Assembly: GCA_003797895.1 (NCBI GenBank)
Contig: RKQB01000001.1
Location: 511,822 to 575,821 of the forward strand
Length of the DNA stretch: 64,000 nucleotides
Direction: 5' to 3'
Origin: Cyclobacteriaceae bacterium YHN15
GTDB taxonomy: Bacteria > Bacteroidota > Bacteroidia > Cytophagales > Cyclobacteriaceae
This document shows, in pieces, positions 48,413 through 57,400 of the stretch. The position numbers were made by a program, and so were the translations under genes. How positions within the stretch are numbered: position 1 is the stretch's first letter; the number at the start of each line of letters is the position of its first letter. The notes beneath the pieces were generated by a model. That model saw only the letters and a program-made list of their open reading frames with translations, searched no databases and was not told where the DNA came from.

Positions 48413-51400
48413 TCAGAACGAATACCCCACCTGACTTCCTCTTTCTGGATCTAGTTCCACTTTGACATAGACTTCGATTTCCTGTTGGAGTTCTTCCACA
48501 TGGGAGATGATGCCCACGATCCGATTTTCCTGTCTCAGGGATTTCAGGGTTTCAAATACCACCCTGAGCGAATTTCTGTCTAAGGCGCCGAATCCTTCAT
48601 CCAAAAAGAAGAAAGATTGATCTGCCTGATTGAGTGATTTTACCTTTTCAGCCAGGGCCAATGCCAGACAAAGCGATGCCTGAAAGGTCTGTCCTCCGGA
48701 AAGGGTTTTGAGCAAACGTCTTTTTCCACCATTGAGATAATCTATCACCCAAAAGGTATTATTATCGTCAATTTCAAGACTGAGGCTGTTTTTAGTCAAC
48801 TTCAAAAAGCGGAGGTTGGCGGTTGCGCAGAGTTCTTTGAGGTAGATGGAACTGACATACTTGACGAATCCACTGCCTTTGAACATTCTTTCCAATTCTT
48901 TGAGATTGGACTCCCTGTTTTCTGTTTGGCTCAATTCCTTTTCCAGTTTTTGCTTTTCTGTGAGCTTGGCTTTGGCTGAGCTGATTTCTTGATCCAAGAG
49001 GGTAAATTCTTTTTTGATTATTTCCAGAGCTTCTTTCTGCTCTTTGAGTTTAGCATTCAAAAGATAGAATTCTTCCTGACTAAATTCACTGACGCCTATT
49101 TCGGATTGAAGTTCCTTGATTTTGTTTTCGACTAAAAGGCTTCTGTCTTCAAACTGTCTGATTTCCACGTCTACTTTTTCTGCATCGAGGGAATGGTGGA
49201 AAAGTGCGACAAGCTTTTCTTCATTCACAAATCCATGGGTGTGCTTGAGGTTTTCAAACTCACTTTTCAGTTCGGTTATTCTGCTTTCGGTGCTTTTGAA
49301 GGAATTTTCAAAATTCTTTAAATTGGCCAGGTTGGTGGCCTGCTTGGCCCGGGTTTCCTGAAGCACCTTTTGTTTTCCGGATAATTTGAAGGCAGTTTCT
49401 TCGATATCCTGCTGTACTTTTTGAATAGTCTGCTCAATAAATTCTGTTTCTTTTTCAAAGAAGGGTTTGCAGAAAGCATAGTCTCTTATTTCTTCCTTTT
49501 TTGCCAAGAGTTTGCTGTTCAGACTTAATTGCTGCTGTTCGGCTTCCCTAAGTTTTTTTTCCTCTTTTTCAAAAATATATCGATCTTGATCCCATTTTTT
49601 CCTCAAAACCTTGGTTTCTCGTTCCAGCCTTTCTTTTTGTTGAATGGCATTTTCGGCTTTATTGATAAGGGAAATGAGGTCTTCCTTTGACCTGACCTGA
49701 TGGGATTCGATACCATGCTGGATTTCTTTTAATTGACTTTCAAGTTTTAGGATATCCTTTTCTTTATTGGCGAGATTGGCCAATTGGTTTTCCAGTCTTA
49801 TCTGCTGTTCTTCATGTTTTTGGTCCAGTACCCGAATTTTCTCCAAATGATTTTTTGCAGCACCAATCTCTTGGATTTTTTCTTCCAAAGTTATTCCATC
49901 CCTTACGGCAATCAAGGGATTGGGATGGTCTGTTGACCCGCAAAGCGGACAAGGTTCTCTTTCCTTCAGGAGATAGACATGTGCTGCCAACCCTGCTTTC
50001 CGTTGAAGTTTTTCTTTTTCGGCTTCCAGCTCCTGAATATGCTGTTTTTGGGAATCTATCCATGAGGCAAATGTAGACTGTGCTGTCGGTATCTGCTGTT
50101 TCAGTTCCTTGATGTTCAACTGAATATCCTTTGCCATAAATGAGATGGATTTGGCTTCTTCCTTCATTCTCTCTAATTGTTCTTCCCAGAGATTCCAATC
50201 CCTGGCCTTTCCTTTCACGTCGGAAAGGGTATTGCTGTCAGGAATAATTAAGGAATCGGCCTCCTCTTCGCAGGTTTTGATTGTAGTGGTGAGGTCGGAT
50301 AAAGCTTGTTTTTGGGTTTCAATGGAAGGCCTTAATGTTTCTGTCTCTTTTTCAGCATTCTTCAACTCCATACTCAGGATTTTAATTTCGGCAACTTTTT
50401 TCAAGTCCCGGATTTTAGCCTCCCTTTCTGATTTTTGATCCGATTTTTCCCTGAGTTTATTTTCCTCCTCCTCTAAGTCTTCGATTTCTTTGATGTAAGT
50501 TTCCTTGAACCTGCTGCAGTCAATGACACTAATCTGATACTTTTCCAGTTCAGTATTTTTTTCATTAATCTGTTCCCATACGGGTTTGAGGTAAGTTTTT
50601 GCTTTTAGAAAATCCTTCCAGATGTTTTTCTTTTCTGCTATCTCCGGCCTTTTTTCTTCCAAGTCGGCCCATTCTTTCAAAAAGCCCTGCAATTCCCTGT
50701 ACTTGGTCTGTAAGCCTTCCTGTTTTTTGAAGGCCAGATCAGTCTGCCTGAATACTTTCTCCATTTCCTCAGCTTGGAGTGCAATTTCCTTGATCAATAC
50801 AGTTTTTTCAGCAATGAATTCAGGTGTAATTGCCTCTAAAGCTCCCAGTTGTGTTTCAAGTCTTATCTTTTCATCTTTAACGGCGCGTAGCAGTGAACCC
50901 GTTTTGGCAGCCAAATCGAATCTTTCCAATCCAAAAAGCTCCTTCATCATTTCAGCCCTAGGACCAGGAGTGAGGTCTATGAATTCACGGAATTTACCCT
51001 GGGGAATGATTACGGTCTGCTTGAAATGTTCTTTTTTCATCCCCACGATTTCCTCTGCTCTTTGGGTCAGGGGTTCTAAATGGTCTCCGGATTTAAGGTA
51101 AAAAGTATGTTCGGCAGGTTTTACATCTTCGAAGTTTTTGGTATTTCTTTTTGCGGCGTACCTGGCCACATACTTGTTGACATTATTTTTCCCTGCCCTG
51201 AATTCAAAATTGATCAGCAAAACCTCACTCTGAAGGTTGACCATGCTGTTTTTTTCACCACGGTCAGATAGTCTTTCGGTACTTCCATACAAAGCAAGTA
51301 GTATAGCTTCCAAAATGGATGACTTACCACTTCCTACTGCCCCAAAAATCCCAAAAAGGCCAGATGCTGTCAGTTGATCAAATTCAATGACCTGCTTCTC

Positions 51401-51445
51401 CCTATAGGAGTATAATCCCTGAATCTCTAGTTTTATTGGTATCAT
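48413..51445 (-). CDS. sbcC: exonuclease subunit SbcC
   Basis: SMC-like ATPase subunit of the SbcCD nuclease, which opens DNA hairpins and trims blocked ends; 1010 residues. Walker A is GAVGSGKSS (35-43). Long coiled-coil arms lead to a zinc hook CPLCG (C499, C502). The signature LSGGQTFQASL begins at 915, Walker B is FFFLDEGFGALD (D949, E950), and the switch histidine is H982. The start overlaps the sbcD stop by 4 bases, so translation is coupled. Confidence 0.96.
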   Translation of the reverse strand: MIPIKLEIQGLYSYREKQVIEFDQLTASGLFGIFGAVGSGKSSILEAILLALYGSTERLSDRGEKNSMVNLQSEVLLINFEFRAGKNNVNKYVARYAAKRNTKNFEDVKPAEHTFYLKSGDHLEPLTQRAEEIVGMKKEHFKQTVIIPQGKFREFIDLTPGPRAEMMKELFGLERFDLAAKTGSLLRAVKDEKIRLETQLGALEAITPEFIAEKTVLIKEIALQAEEMEKVFRQTDLAFKKQEGLQTKYRELQGFLKEWADLEEKRPEIAEKKNIWKDFLKAKTYLKPVWEQINEKNTELEKYQISVIDCSRFKETYIKEIEDLEEEENKLREKSDQKSEREAKIRDLKKVAEIKILSMELKNAEKETETLRPSIETQKQALSDLTTTIKTCEEEADSLIIPDSNTLSDVKGKARDWNLWEEQLERMKEEAKSISFMAKDIQLNIKELKQQIPTAQSTFASWIDSQKQHIQELEAEKEKLQRKAGLAAHVYLLKEREPCPLCGSTDHPNPLIAVRDGITLEEKIQEIGAAKNHLEKIRVLDQKHEEQQIRLENQLANLANKEKDILKLESQLKEIQHGIESHQVRSKEDLISLINKAENAIQQKERLERETKVLRKKWDQDRYIFEKEEKKLREAEQQQLSLNSKLLAKKEEIRDYAFCKPFFEKETEFIEQTIQKVQQDIEETAFKLSGKQKVLQETRAKQATNLANLKNFENSFKSTESRITELKSEFENLKHTHGFVNEEKLVALFHHSLDAEKVDVEIRQFEDRSLLVENKIKELQSEIGVSEFSQEEFYLLNAKLKEQKEALEIIKKEFTLLDQEISSAKAKLTEKQKLEKELSQTENRESNLKELERMFKGSGFVKYVSSIYLKELCATANLRFLKLTKNSLSLEIDDNNTFWVIDYLNGGKRRLLKTLSGGQTFQASLCLALALAEKVKSLNQADQSFFFLDEGFGALDRNSLRVVFETLKSLRQENRIVGIISHVEELQQEIEVYVKVELDPERGSQVGYSF

Positions 51446-52671
51446 GCTTCTGTATCCTGACTTATCACTTCCTTAAAAATGTTGACCAATTCCTCATTGG
51501 GTTCCTGCCCTCTTTCACTTTTAAAATACATTTGAAAAAGACTGACCATGTCCTTATCCAGATCCTCTGCCCGAAGACTGAGGTTTTCCTGCCCCTTTGG
51601 GTTTTTGATCTGTGGAATGAGATTGATGATGCCATCATGGGCTTTCATGATGGCCTTTCGGGTGGTAGCATCAATGGAATGTTCAGTAATAAAGGTGATT
51701 TCCACAAAACAATATGGATTGGCTTCAAGCCATTCCAGAGTTTCTGCAAGAACCTCAAAGGTTTTCCGGTATAATGGCCTCCCTTTTTCCAATCCTATGG
51801 GCTGATAACTTATTGGTTTTCCAGGTTCGGCTTCTATAAGGACCACCTGTTTTTGCTGATCGGCTTCGCTGAAGGAATAGGCCAGAGGAGAGGAGGAGTA
51901 TACCACAGGTAAAGGTGATTTGGAAACCGCATGAAAGCGGTGCAAATGACCTAAGGCTGCATATTGAATTTGTGTCGGAATACTTTGGGTAAAAAGGGCT
52001 TGAGTGCCTCCTACATGCAATATTGGTCGCTCGCTTTCAGGTTCCGGAGGTAAAGGTTCTCCTTCTTTTGTAAAAAAGAAATGGCCTATAAATAGATTGA
52101 TGCCTTTATCATCACAATATTTTTCCGCCAATGTTTCCCATTTTTCAGCCATGATATCCCTGAACTCTGATTCTCTGTCACCTTCTCCCATAAAAGTTTT
52201 GAGCAGGACTTCATTGGCATAAGGGGCAAGGATAATCCTGATGGGAAAATCGAAACCCGGTAATTTGATTTCTACAAAACCAGATTCGGATTGAAGGATT
52301 GTTAGGCCATTGTCCAGTTTGCCGGTCGGAATAATGCTGTCGTACTTGCTGTAAAAAAAGATGCCCATTTCCCTGGCTAAAGGGTCCGGTGCTTCTACAA
52401 ATTGTGTGCTATCATGATTTCCTGATATGGCGATAATGGGCCTTTGACCATTTGCAGAAAGCCTTTTGAGGCATTTATACAACAGTTCAACTGCCTCATG
52501 GTTAGGGTTGAATGTATCAAAGATATCTCCAGCCAATAAAACAAGGTCGACATTCTTTTTTTCAGCAATCTCTATTATTTCATTAAGAACCAGCTTTTGT
52601 TCATCCAGTCGCGAAAATTCCTGTAATCTTTTTCCCAAATGCCAGTCGGCTGTATGTAAAATTTTAATCAT
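51442..52671 (-). CDS. sbcD: exonuclease subunit SbcD
   Basis: Mn-dependent nuclease subunit of SbcCD, 409 residues. The Mre11-type motifs are HTADWHLGK (about 6-14), LLAGDIFDTFNP, ISGNHDS and the later GHFFF and AALGHLHRFH segments carrying metal histidines. The C-terminal region forms the SbcC-binding part. First gene of the sbcDC operon. Confidence 0.96.
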   Translation of the reverse strand: MIKILHTADWHLGKRLQEFSRLDEQKLVLNEIIEIAEKKNVDLVLLAGDIFDTFNPNHEAVELLYKCLKRLSANGQRPIIAISGNHDSTQFVEAPDPLAREMGIFFYSKYDSIIPTGKLDNGLTILQSESGFVEIKLPGFDFPIRIILAPYANEVLLKTFMGEGDRESEFRDIMAEKWETLAEKYCDDKGINLFIGHFFFTKEGEPLPPEPESERPILHVGGTQALFTQSIPTQIQYAALGHLHRFHAVSKSPLPVVYSSSPLAYSFSEADQQKQVVLIEAEPGKPISYQPIGLEKGRPLYRKTFEVLAETLEWLEANPYCFVEITFITEHSIDATTRKAIMKAHDGIINLIPQIKNPKGQENLSLRAEDLDKDMVSLFQMYFKSERGQEPNEELVNIFKEVISQDTEA

Positions 52672-52729
52672 AAGAAAAATAACATGTTGAAATTCAGGGA
52701 AATGCTTAAATTAGCATTTCTATTTTGAT

Positions 52730-52761
52730 TAAAGTTAGAAGCTCTGGATTTCCATTCCAAA
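52730..52761 (-). promoter_or_regulatory. candidate promoter of sbcDC
   Basis: On the minus strand TTTG (52758-52761) is followed after 20 bases by TAACTTTA (52730-52737), one base from the -7 consensus. It lies about 60 bases before the sbcD start. Confidence 0.5.
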
Positions 52762-52813
52762 TGCTTTTTCCCAAATGACAATAAATGGCACATAAATTGT
52801 CTAAAAAATTGAA

Positions 52814-53356
52814 ATGAAATTGAAGTTAATATTAGTGATTTTTTTAGCCCTGGGAAGTCAATATTTGGCTTTAGCCAAGGATTCTGTTGAATCTAATGAT
52901 GAAAAATTAAAGATTCAAGAGGGAATTGCCAGCTATTATGGGAAAAGATTCCATTTAAGGAAAACAGCCAATGGAGAAATCTTTAACATGGAAGAAATGA
53001 CAGCTGCCCATAAAAACCTGCCTTTTGGAACCAGATTGAAAGTGACCAATCTTAAAAATGGGAGGTCAGTTTGGGTCAGGATCAATGATAGACTACCTCA
53101 GACCTCCAAAAGAATAATAGATTTGTCCAGAGGAGCTGCGGAGGAGTTGGAAATGATCAGGGACGGAATTGTGCCGGTAAAATTAGAGGTGGATGATGAG
53201 GATACCATTTTATCTTTAATGGAGCATTACAGAAATAAAAAACCTAGTGACATAAGATTAAGGATTTACCAAACTCCTATTGAGATAGAAAAACCGAGTA
53301 TTTTAAGTATTTGGCTGGAAATTAATGTAAAGGTTGATTTGTTCGCAATGAATTGA
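52814..53356 (+). CDS. RlpA-like septal ring/cell-wall protein (double-psi beta-barrel)
   Basis: A 180-residue exported protein. A signal peptide ends near residue 21 (YLALA). The RlpA-type domain (about 36-125) has EGIASYYGKRFHLRKTANGEIFN, MTAAHKNLPFGTRLKVTNLKNGRSVWVRINDR and RIIDLSRGAAEEL. Conserved catalytic-type residues of the lytic transglycosylase group (the H in AAHKNLP and D in VRINDR) are present. No SPOR domain follows, so it is a short form. Peptidoglycan cleavage is inferred. Confidence 0.88.
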   Translation: MKLKLILVIFLALGSQYLALAKDSVESNDEKLKIQEGIASYYGKRFHLRKTANGEIFNMEEMTAAHKNLPFGTRLKVTNLKNGRSVWVRINDRLPQTSKRIIDLSRGAAEELEMIRDGIVPVKLEVDDEDTILSLMEHYRNKKPSDIRLRIYQTPIEIEKPSILSIWLEINVKVDLFAMN

Positions 53357-53432
53357 TTTTTAACGTATTATTTTATTATTATTCAATCTGCGTATCCTTA
53401 ATTCTACACGTAGGAAAATTTAATTTGGTTTA

Positions 53433-53486
53433 AAATCCCCTCGGCAAGCCTACCTACGGCTAGGTAGGCTCGGGGAATGGGATTTA
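53433..53486. repeat. palindromic intergenic element after the RlpA-like gene
   Basis: AGCCTACCTA (53447-53456) pairs perfectly with TAGGTAGGCT (53461-53470) around CGGC, with outer CCCC/GGGG and AATCCC/GGGATT pairing. It lies between two convergent genes and has no T run, so it is more likely a dispersed palindromic repeat than a terminator. Confidence 0.65.
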
Positions 53487-53529
53487 GTCTTGGATTAAGG
53501 TTTCTTCTGGAATAGATAGGCCAAATGGT

Positions 53530-53979
53530 CTAATTTCTCCCAAATACATACCGCACGTTCAAGCCAAATCCACCCGGTCTAAAATCTGTAGTTTCGACAA
53601 TATCAATACGAGGCCTCCAGTCCAAAGACAATGAAATCGGCACTTCCCTGAAAGTGTACTCTAAACCAATTTCACCACTTACTCCTAACACAAATGGGTC
53701 CCCGATCAACAATGAAGGCCCTACGCCTGCATACCAGTGGAAAGCTTCCTCTCCCAAGGGACGATAAACAAAATTCCAAAGTGCTTCAATACCCACTCCC
53801 CTGTCACCAAAAGACAGGTCACCATGAACCCTGCTAAATTCGCCTAAGGCAAAAACTCCGTCAATAGCAACATTATTACCCAGAACATCACCAAACCTTA
53901 ATCCTAACTCCTGTGCTTTTACCTGATTCCAAAACATCATTGTAGTAAAAACAAAGAATACAAATATTACTTTTTTCAT
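53530..53979 (-). CDS. small outer-membrane beta-barrel-like protein
   Basis: A 149-residue exported protein with a signal peptide (MKKVIFVFFVFTTMMFWNQVKA). The remainder is alternating beta-strand sequence (GLRFGDVLGNNVAIDGVFAL, VHGDLSFGDRGVGIEALWNFVY) ending in an aromatic-containing strand NVRYVFGRN, as in small outer-membrane barrels. Function unknown. No named family can be assigned with confidence. Confidence 0.7.
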   Translation of the reverse strand: MKKVIFVFFVFTTMMFWNQVKAQELGLRFGDVLGNNVAIDGVFALGEFSRVHGDLSFGDRGVGIEALWNFVYRPLGEEAFHWYAGVGPSLLIGDPFVLGVSGEIGLEYTFREVPISLSLDWRPRIDIVETTDFRPGGFGLNVRYVFGRN

Positions 53980-54195
53980 AACCTATAATGTTTATTTAAA
54001 CTTGAAATTTAATTACAAAATTAAGGATTAAAGTTGAATTCAAAATAAGATTCCAAAATCCAAAAAATAATGGACTTTTTCCTTGTAAAGAGGTAATTCA
54101 TTTGTACCCGATAACTCAGTTCCCAAACTTATAAGCATTTTAGCTTGCAAATTCAATTCTGAATTATTCAATTATTCAATCAAATTTAAAAACTA
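53980..54195. other. gene-free region between two minus-strand membrane-protein genes
   Basis: A/T-rich. A candidate minus-strand promoter for the small barrel gene is present: TTTG (54041-54044) and TAATTTTG (54016-54023) with a 17-base gap, shorter than usual. Nothing else is recognised. Confidence 0.4.
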
Positions 54196-54226
54196 AAGAA
54201 AAACCGAAAGTATTATCCTTCGGCTT
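54196..54226 (-). terminator. terminator of the 54339-55031 gene
   Basis: Read on the minus strand, AAGCCGAAGG (54217-54226) pairs with CTTTCGGTTT (54201-54210) around a six-base loop, with two G-T pairs, followed by TTCTT. It lies about 110 bases past the stop, which is far but the only candidate. Confidence 0.6.
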
Positions 54227-54338
54227 TGATAAATCAATAGTTGGTTCAGTTTTATTATAATATGAATCACAATTTCCATGCCATCAAACTCTTTTCTTTT
54301 GAAATAATATGGCGATGGTGTAAAAACGATTAATGATA

Positions 54339-55031
54339 TTATTGGTTCATATAAAGAACTACCCCAATACCGGGCTGTATCATTTTTATGGGAGAATTTA
54401 CAGGATAGTAAACAAATTCGCCATTCCCTTGATCGGGTAAATATTGTGTGTCATTTTTTCTCAAAAATTCAACTTTCCCACTTTCATGGTAGACGATTTT
54501 GAATTCAAAGTAGCCTAAATCTGAATTTTGGAATGGGATTTTCAAACCCCCACCAAACCTAAAAGCCCCGACCCAATCTGAAAAGTCCCTTCCCTCCTCG
54601 ATGGGTTCTTCAAATCTGCTTTCCCGTATTTTGTATCTTGTGTAGAAATAATTTGCACCAGCCTGTATTTCAAAAAAAGGAAGAACAGTCTTCCAATTAA
54701 CTTCAGGAAAATATCTGAAAACTGTCATAATGGTGAATAGGTTATTATTTCTCCTTAATCTCAACTCATCACTGTATCCGGAGTAAAGATCTGTTCTTTT
54801 TTCCAAAGAGGTATTGTAAATACCATATCCTATACTTAAACCCACCTCGATTGGGATGTTTGAAAATTCGTAGATTCCAAGTGTATTGAATTCAGGAAAG
54901 ATCAATCCCCCCACTTCTTCCCTGAGATCGAAAATCGGAACCCCAAAATTAGCCTGAAAACCTAGCCCAAAATTTTGTGACTTACCGATGATCGGGAAGA
55001 AAAACAGGAAAATTACGATTCTAGTTTTCAT
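54339..55031 (-). CDS. outer-membrane beta-barrel-like protein
   Basis: A 230-residue exported protein. The start is ATG 55031 (MKTRIVIFLFFFPIIGKSQ) with a signal peptide; an upstream TTG is less likely. Beta-strand pattern continues to the end (GLGFQANFGVPIFD, VGLSIGYGIYN, FFEIQAGANYFYTRYKI, MIQPGIGVVLYMNQ). Function is unknown. It is divergent from rpsA. Confidence 0.7.
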   Translation of the reverse strand: MKTRIVIFLFFFPIIGKSQNFGLGFQANFGVPIFDLREEVGGLIFPEFNTLGIYEFSNIPIEVGLSIGYGIYNTSLEKRTDLYSGYSDELRLRRNNNLFTIMTVFRYFPEVNWKTVLPFFEIQAGANYFYTRYKIRESRFEEPIEEGRDFSDWVGAFRFGGGLKIPFQNSDLGYFEFKIVYHESGKVEFLRKNDTQYLPDQGNGEFVYYPVNSPIKMIQPGIGVVLYMNQ

Positions 55032-55209
55032 GAATTTGTCCAAATCATTATATAAATGCGTGGTAGCCTTGATTTAAAATTACATTTTTTTTAGTGGATT
55101 TTGGAATTATCATATCCCCCTTTCTTTTTTTGATTGATGTTAATAGAGTTTAAAGCCAGACTATTCATGAATTTTAATGTTTTGGATTCAAAATTATGTA
55201 AAAAATATC

Positions 55210-55217
55210 TACCTTTG
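55210..55217 (+). promoter_or_regulatory. -7 box of the rpsA promoter
   Basis: TACCTTTG (55210-55217) matches consensus and is followed by CAGTCC, exactly as at rpsL and rplC. The best TTTG upstream (55181-55184) is 25 bases away instead of 19, so the -33 box is uncertain. Confidence 0.55.
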
Positions 55218-55221
55218 CAGT

Positions 55222-55316
55222 CCGTTCGGGTGAACGGGGTTTCTGAACATGATTTTCAGGGACTTTATTTAAAACTAAAAACCTCAACCCGATGACCCTA
55301 GGGTTGTTGAAAATCA
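55222..55316 (+). promoter_or_regulatory. structured leader of rpsA
   Basis: The roughly 110-base leader has several pairings. Hairpin 1 is CCGTTC (55222-55227) with GAACGG (55232-55237). A long-range stem joins TGATTTTCA (55250-55258) with TGAAAATCA (55308-55316), and encloses hairpin 2, CAACCC (55285-55290) with GGGTTG (55301-55306). A competing local hairpin, CTGAA (55243-55247) with TTCAG (55255-55259), uses the same bases as the long-range stem, so two exclusive folds exist. Autoregulation by S1 is inferred. Confidence 0.5.
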
Positions 55317-55332
55317 GGGTTAATTCATTAAT

Positions 55333-57108
55333 ATGTCTAAGCAAAAAGAGTTTAACTGGGACGATTTTGACACCAGAGGATTTGGTGAAGGTTATTCCAA
55401 GGACAAAAGAGCTGAAATGGAAGCCCTTTACGAAGGTACTCTCAATGAAATCACTGAAAAAGAAGTGATTAAAGGTACTGTAGTAGGTATTAACGATAAA
55501 GATGTCATCATTAATATTGGCTTCAAGTCTGACGGATTGGTGCCCGCTTCTGAATTCCGTGATCTTCCTGATCTCAAAATCGGTGATCAAGTTGATGTTT
55601 TCATCGAAGAGCAGGAAAATTCATTGGGCCAATTGGTGCTTTCCAGAAAGAAAGCCAGAATGGTACGTGCATGGAGCGATATCGAAGATGCCTTGGCCAA
55701 TGATAGCGTGATCGAAGGACTGGTGAAAAGAAGAACCAAAGGTGGTCTTATCGTGGATATCTATGGTGTGGAGGCTTTCTTACCAGGATCCCAAATTGAC
55801 GTGAAACCTATCAGGGATTTTGATATCTATGTAGGTAAGAAAATGGAAGTGAAAGTGGTTAAAATCAACCACACTAATGATAACGTAGTTGTTTCTCATA
55901 AAGTCCTGATTGAGAAGGATCTTGAGAAGCAAAAAGCTGAAATACTGAATAACCTTGAAAAAGGACAGGTATTGGAAGGTGTGATCAAAAATATGACCAA
56001 CTTCGGTGTATTCATCGACTTGGGTGGTGTTGACGGATTACTTCACATTACTGATATTTCTTGGGGCAGAATTAACCATCCTGAAGAAGTGCTTAATCTT
56101 GATGATAAAGTGCAGGTGGTTGTTCTTGATTTCGATGATGACAAGAAGAGGATTTCTTTGGGTATGAAGCAATTGACTTCTCACCCATGGGATGCGCTTT
56201 CTGCTGAATTGGAAGTTGGTTCAAGAGTAAAAGGTAAAATTGTAAATGTAGCTGACTATGGTGCATTTCTTGAATTGGCTCCAGGTGTTGAAGGTTTGAT
56301 CCACGTTTCAGAAATGAGTTGGTCTCAGCATTTGAGAAATCCTGCAGACTTCGTGAAAGTTGGTGACGAGATCGAAGCTGTTGTATTGACTTTGGACAAA
56401 GACGAAAGAAAAATGTCTTTGGGCATCAAGCAATTGACTGAGGATCCTTGGACTAAAGGTGACATGGCTACCAAATATGCTGTGGGAACCAAACATAAAG
56501 GAGTGGTAAGAAACTTGACCAACTTCGGTCTTTTCCTTGAATTGGAAGAAGGTATCGATGGATTGGTTCACGTATCCGATCTTTCTTGGACCAAGAAAAT
56601 CAAACATCCATCTGAGTTTGTAAAAGTAGGTGATGAATTGGATGTTGCTGTCCTTGAATTGGATGTTGACAACAGAAGATTGGCATTAGGTCATAAGCAG
56701 TTGGAAGAGAATCCATGGGATACTTTCGAAACTGTATTTCCTGTAGGTTCTGACCACAAGTGTACTGTAGTTTCTAAAAATGACAAAGGTGCAGTTCTTG
56801 AACTTCCTTACGGATTGGAAGGCTTTGCCACGTCGAAGAATTTGGAAAAAGAAGATGGTTTTTCTGTAGAAGTAGGTGAAGCCCTTGACTTCAGAGTCAC
56901 TGAATTCTCTAAAGATGATAAGAGAATTGTTTTGTCCCATACTGCTACTTTCAAAGAAGAGGCAAAGGCGGCACCAGCTGCTAAGAAAGTTGTAAAGAAA
57001 GCAGCCCCAGCTCCTGCTGATACAACTGCCACTGCAGAGAAATCCACATTGGGAGATATTGATGCATTGGCTCAGTTGAAAGAACAGATGGAAGGCGGAA
57101 AAAAATAA
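55333..57108 (+). CDS. rpsA: 30S ribosomal protein S1
   Basis: mRNA-binding ribosomal protein S1, 591 residues. Six S1 (OB-fold) domains lie at roughly 44-105, 124-190, 211-279, 296-364, 381-449 and 466-535, with the typical FGVFIDLGGVDGLLHITDISW and YGAFLELAPGVEGLIHVSEMSW segments in domains 3 and 4. A low-complexity Ala/Lys/Pro stretch precedes the end. S1 matters particularly in this phylum, where mRNAs generally lack Shine-Dalgarno sequences. It has its own promoter, leader and terminator. Confidence 0.97.
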   Translation: MSKQKEFNWDDFDTRGFGEGYSKDKRAEMEALYEGTLNEITEKEVIKGTVVGINDKDVIINIGFKSDGLVPASEFRDLPDLKIGDQVDVFIEEQENSLGQLVLSRKKARMVRAWSDIEDALANDSVIEGLVKRRTKGGLIVDIYGVEAFLPGSQIDVKPIRDFDIYVGKKMEVKVVKINHTNDNVVVSHKVLIEKDLEKQKAEILNNLEKGQVLEGVIKNMTNFGVFIDLGGVDGLLHITDISWGRINHPEEVLNLDDKVQVVVLDFDDDKKRISLGMKQLTSHPWDALSAELEVGSRVKGKIVNVADYGAFLELAPGVEGLIHVSEMSWSQHLRNPADFVKVGDEIEAVVLTLDKDERKMSLGIKQLTEDPWTKGDMATKYAVGTKHKGVVRNLTNFGLFLELEEGIDGLVHVSDLSWTKKIKHPSEFVKVGDELDVAVLELDVDNRRLALGHKQLEENPWDTFETVFPVGSDHKCTVVSKNDKGAVLELPYGLEGFATSKNLEKEDGFSVEVGEALDFRVTEFSKDDKRIVLSHTATFKEEAKAAPAAKKVVKKAAPAPADTTATAEKSTLGDIDALAQLKEQMEGGKK

Positions 57109-57164
57109 GACGTAAGAAGCAAGACTCAAGAAACAAGATGAGTCAAGTTGAGTATAATCTAAGA

Positions 57165-57195
57165 GTGGCTGTCGGAAGACGGCCACTTTTTTTTT
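57165..57195 (+). terminator. intrinsic terminator after rpsA
   Basis: GTGGCTGTC (57165-57173) pairs with GACGGCCAC (57178-57186), with one G-T pair and a GGAA loop, followed by nine T. It lies 56 bases past the rpsA stop, after a short purine-rich repeat tract. Confidence 0.92.
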
Positions 57196-57226
57196 ATCCT
57201 TCGAGGTTTCGAAAACCTCAAAGGAT
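57196..57226. repeat. palindromic repeat directly after the rpsA terminator
   Basis: ATCCTT and GAGGTTT pair with AAACCTC and AAGGAT around a CGA loop, with one C/A mismatch, giving a stem of about 14 bp. There is no T run. The rest of the gap up to 57400 holds no gene that could be recognised. Confidence 0.65.
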
Positions 57227-57400
57227 TCTGTAGTGAAGGTATTGTTCGGATTGTCGCATTTTGGCTTTTATCTACGTCTTGGATTTAACCACTTAGGTCT
57301 TGATTGGGAATAATTAACCAAAAGTTGTGTTCCATGGTTGAAAATCAACATTTTGAATGTTTTAGTATTCAATTAATGTAAAAATCGAAACAAACTCATC

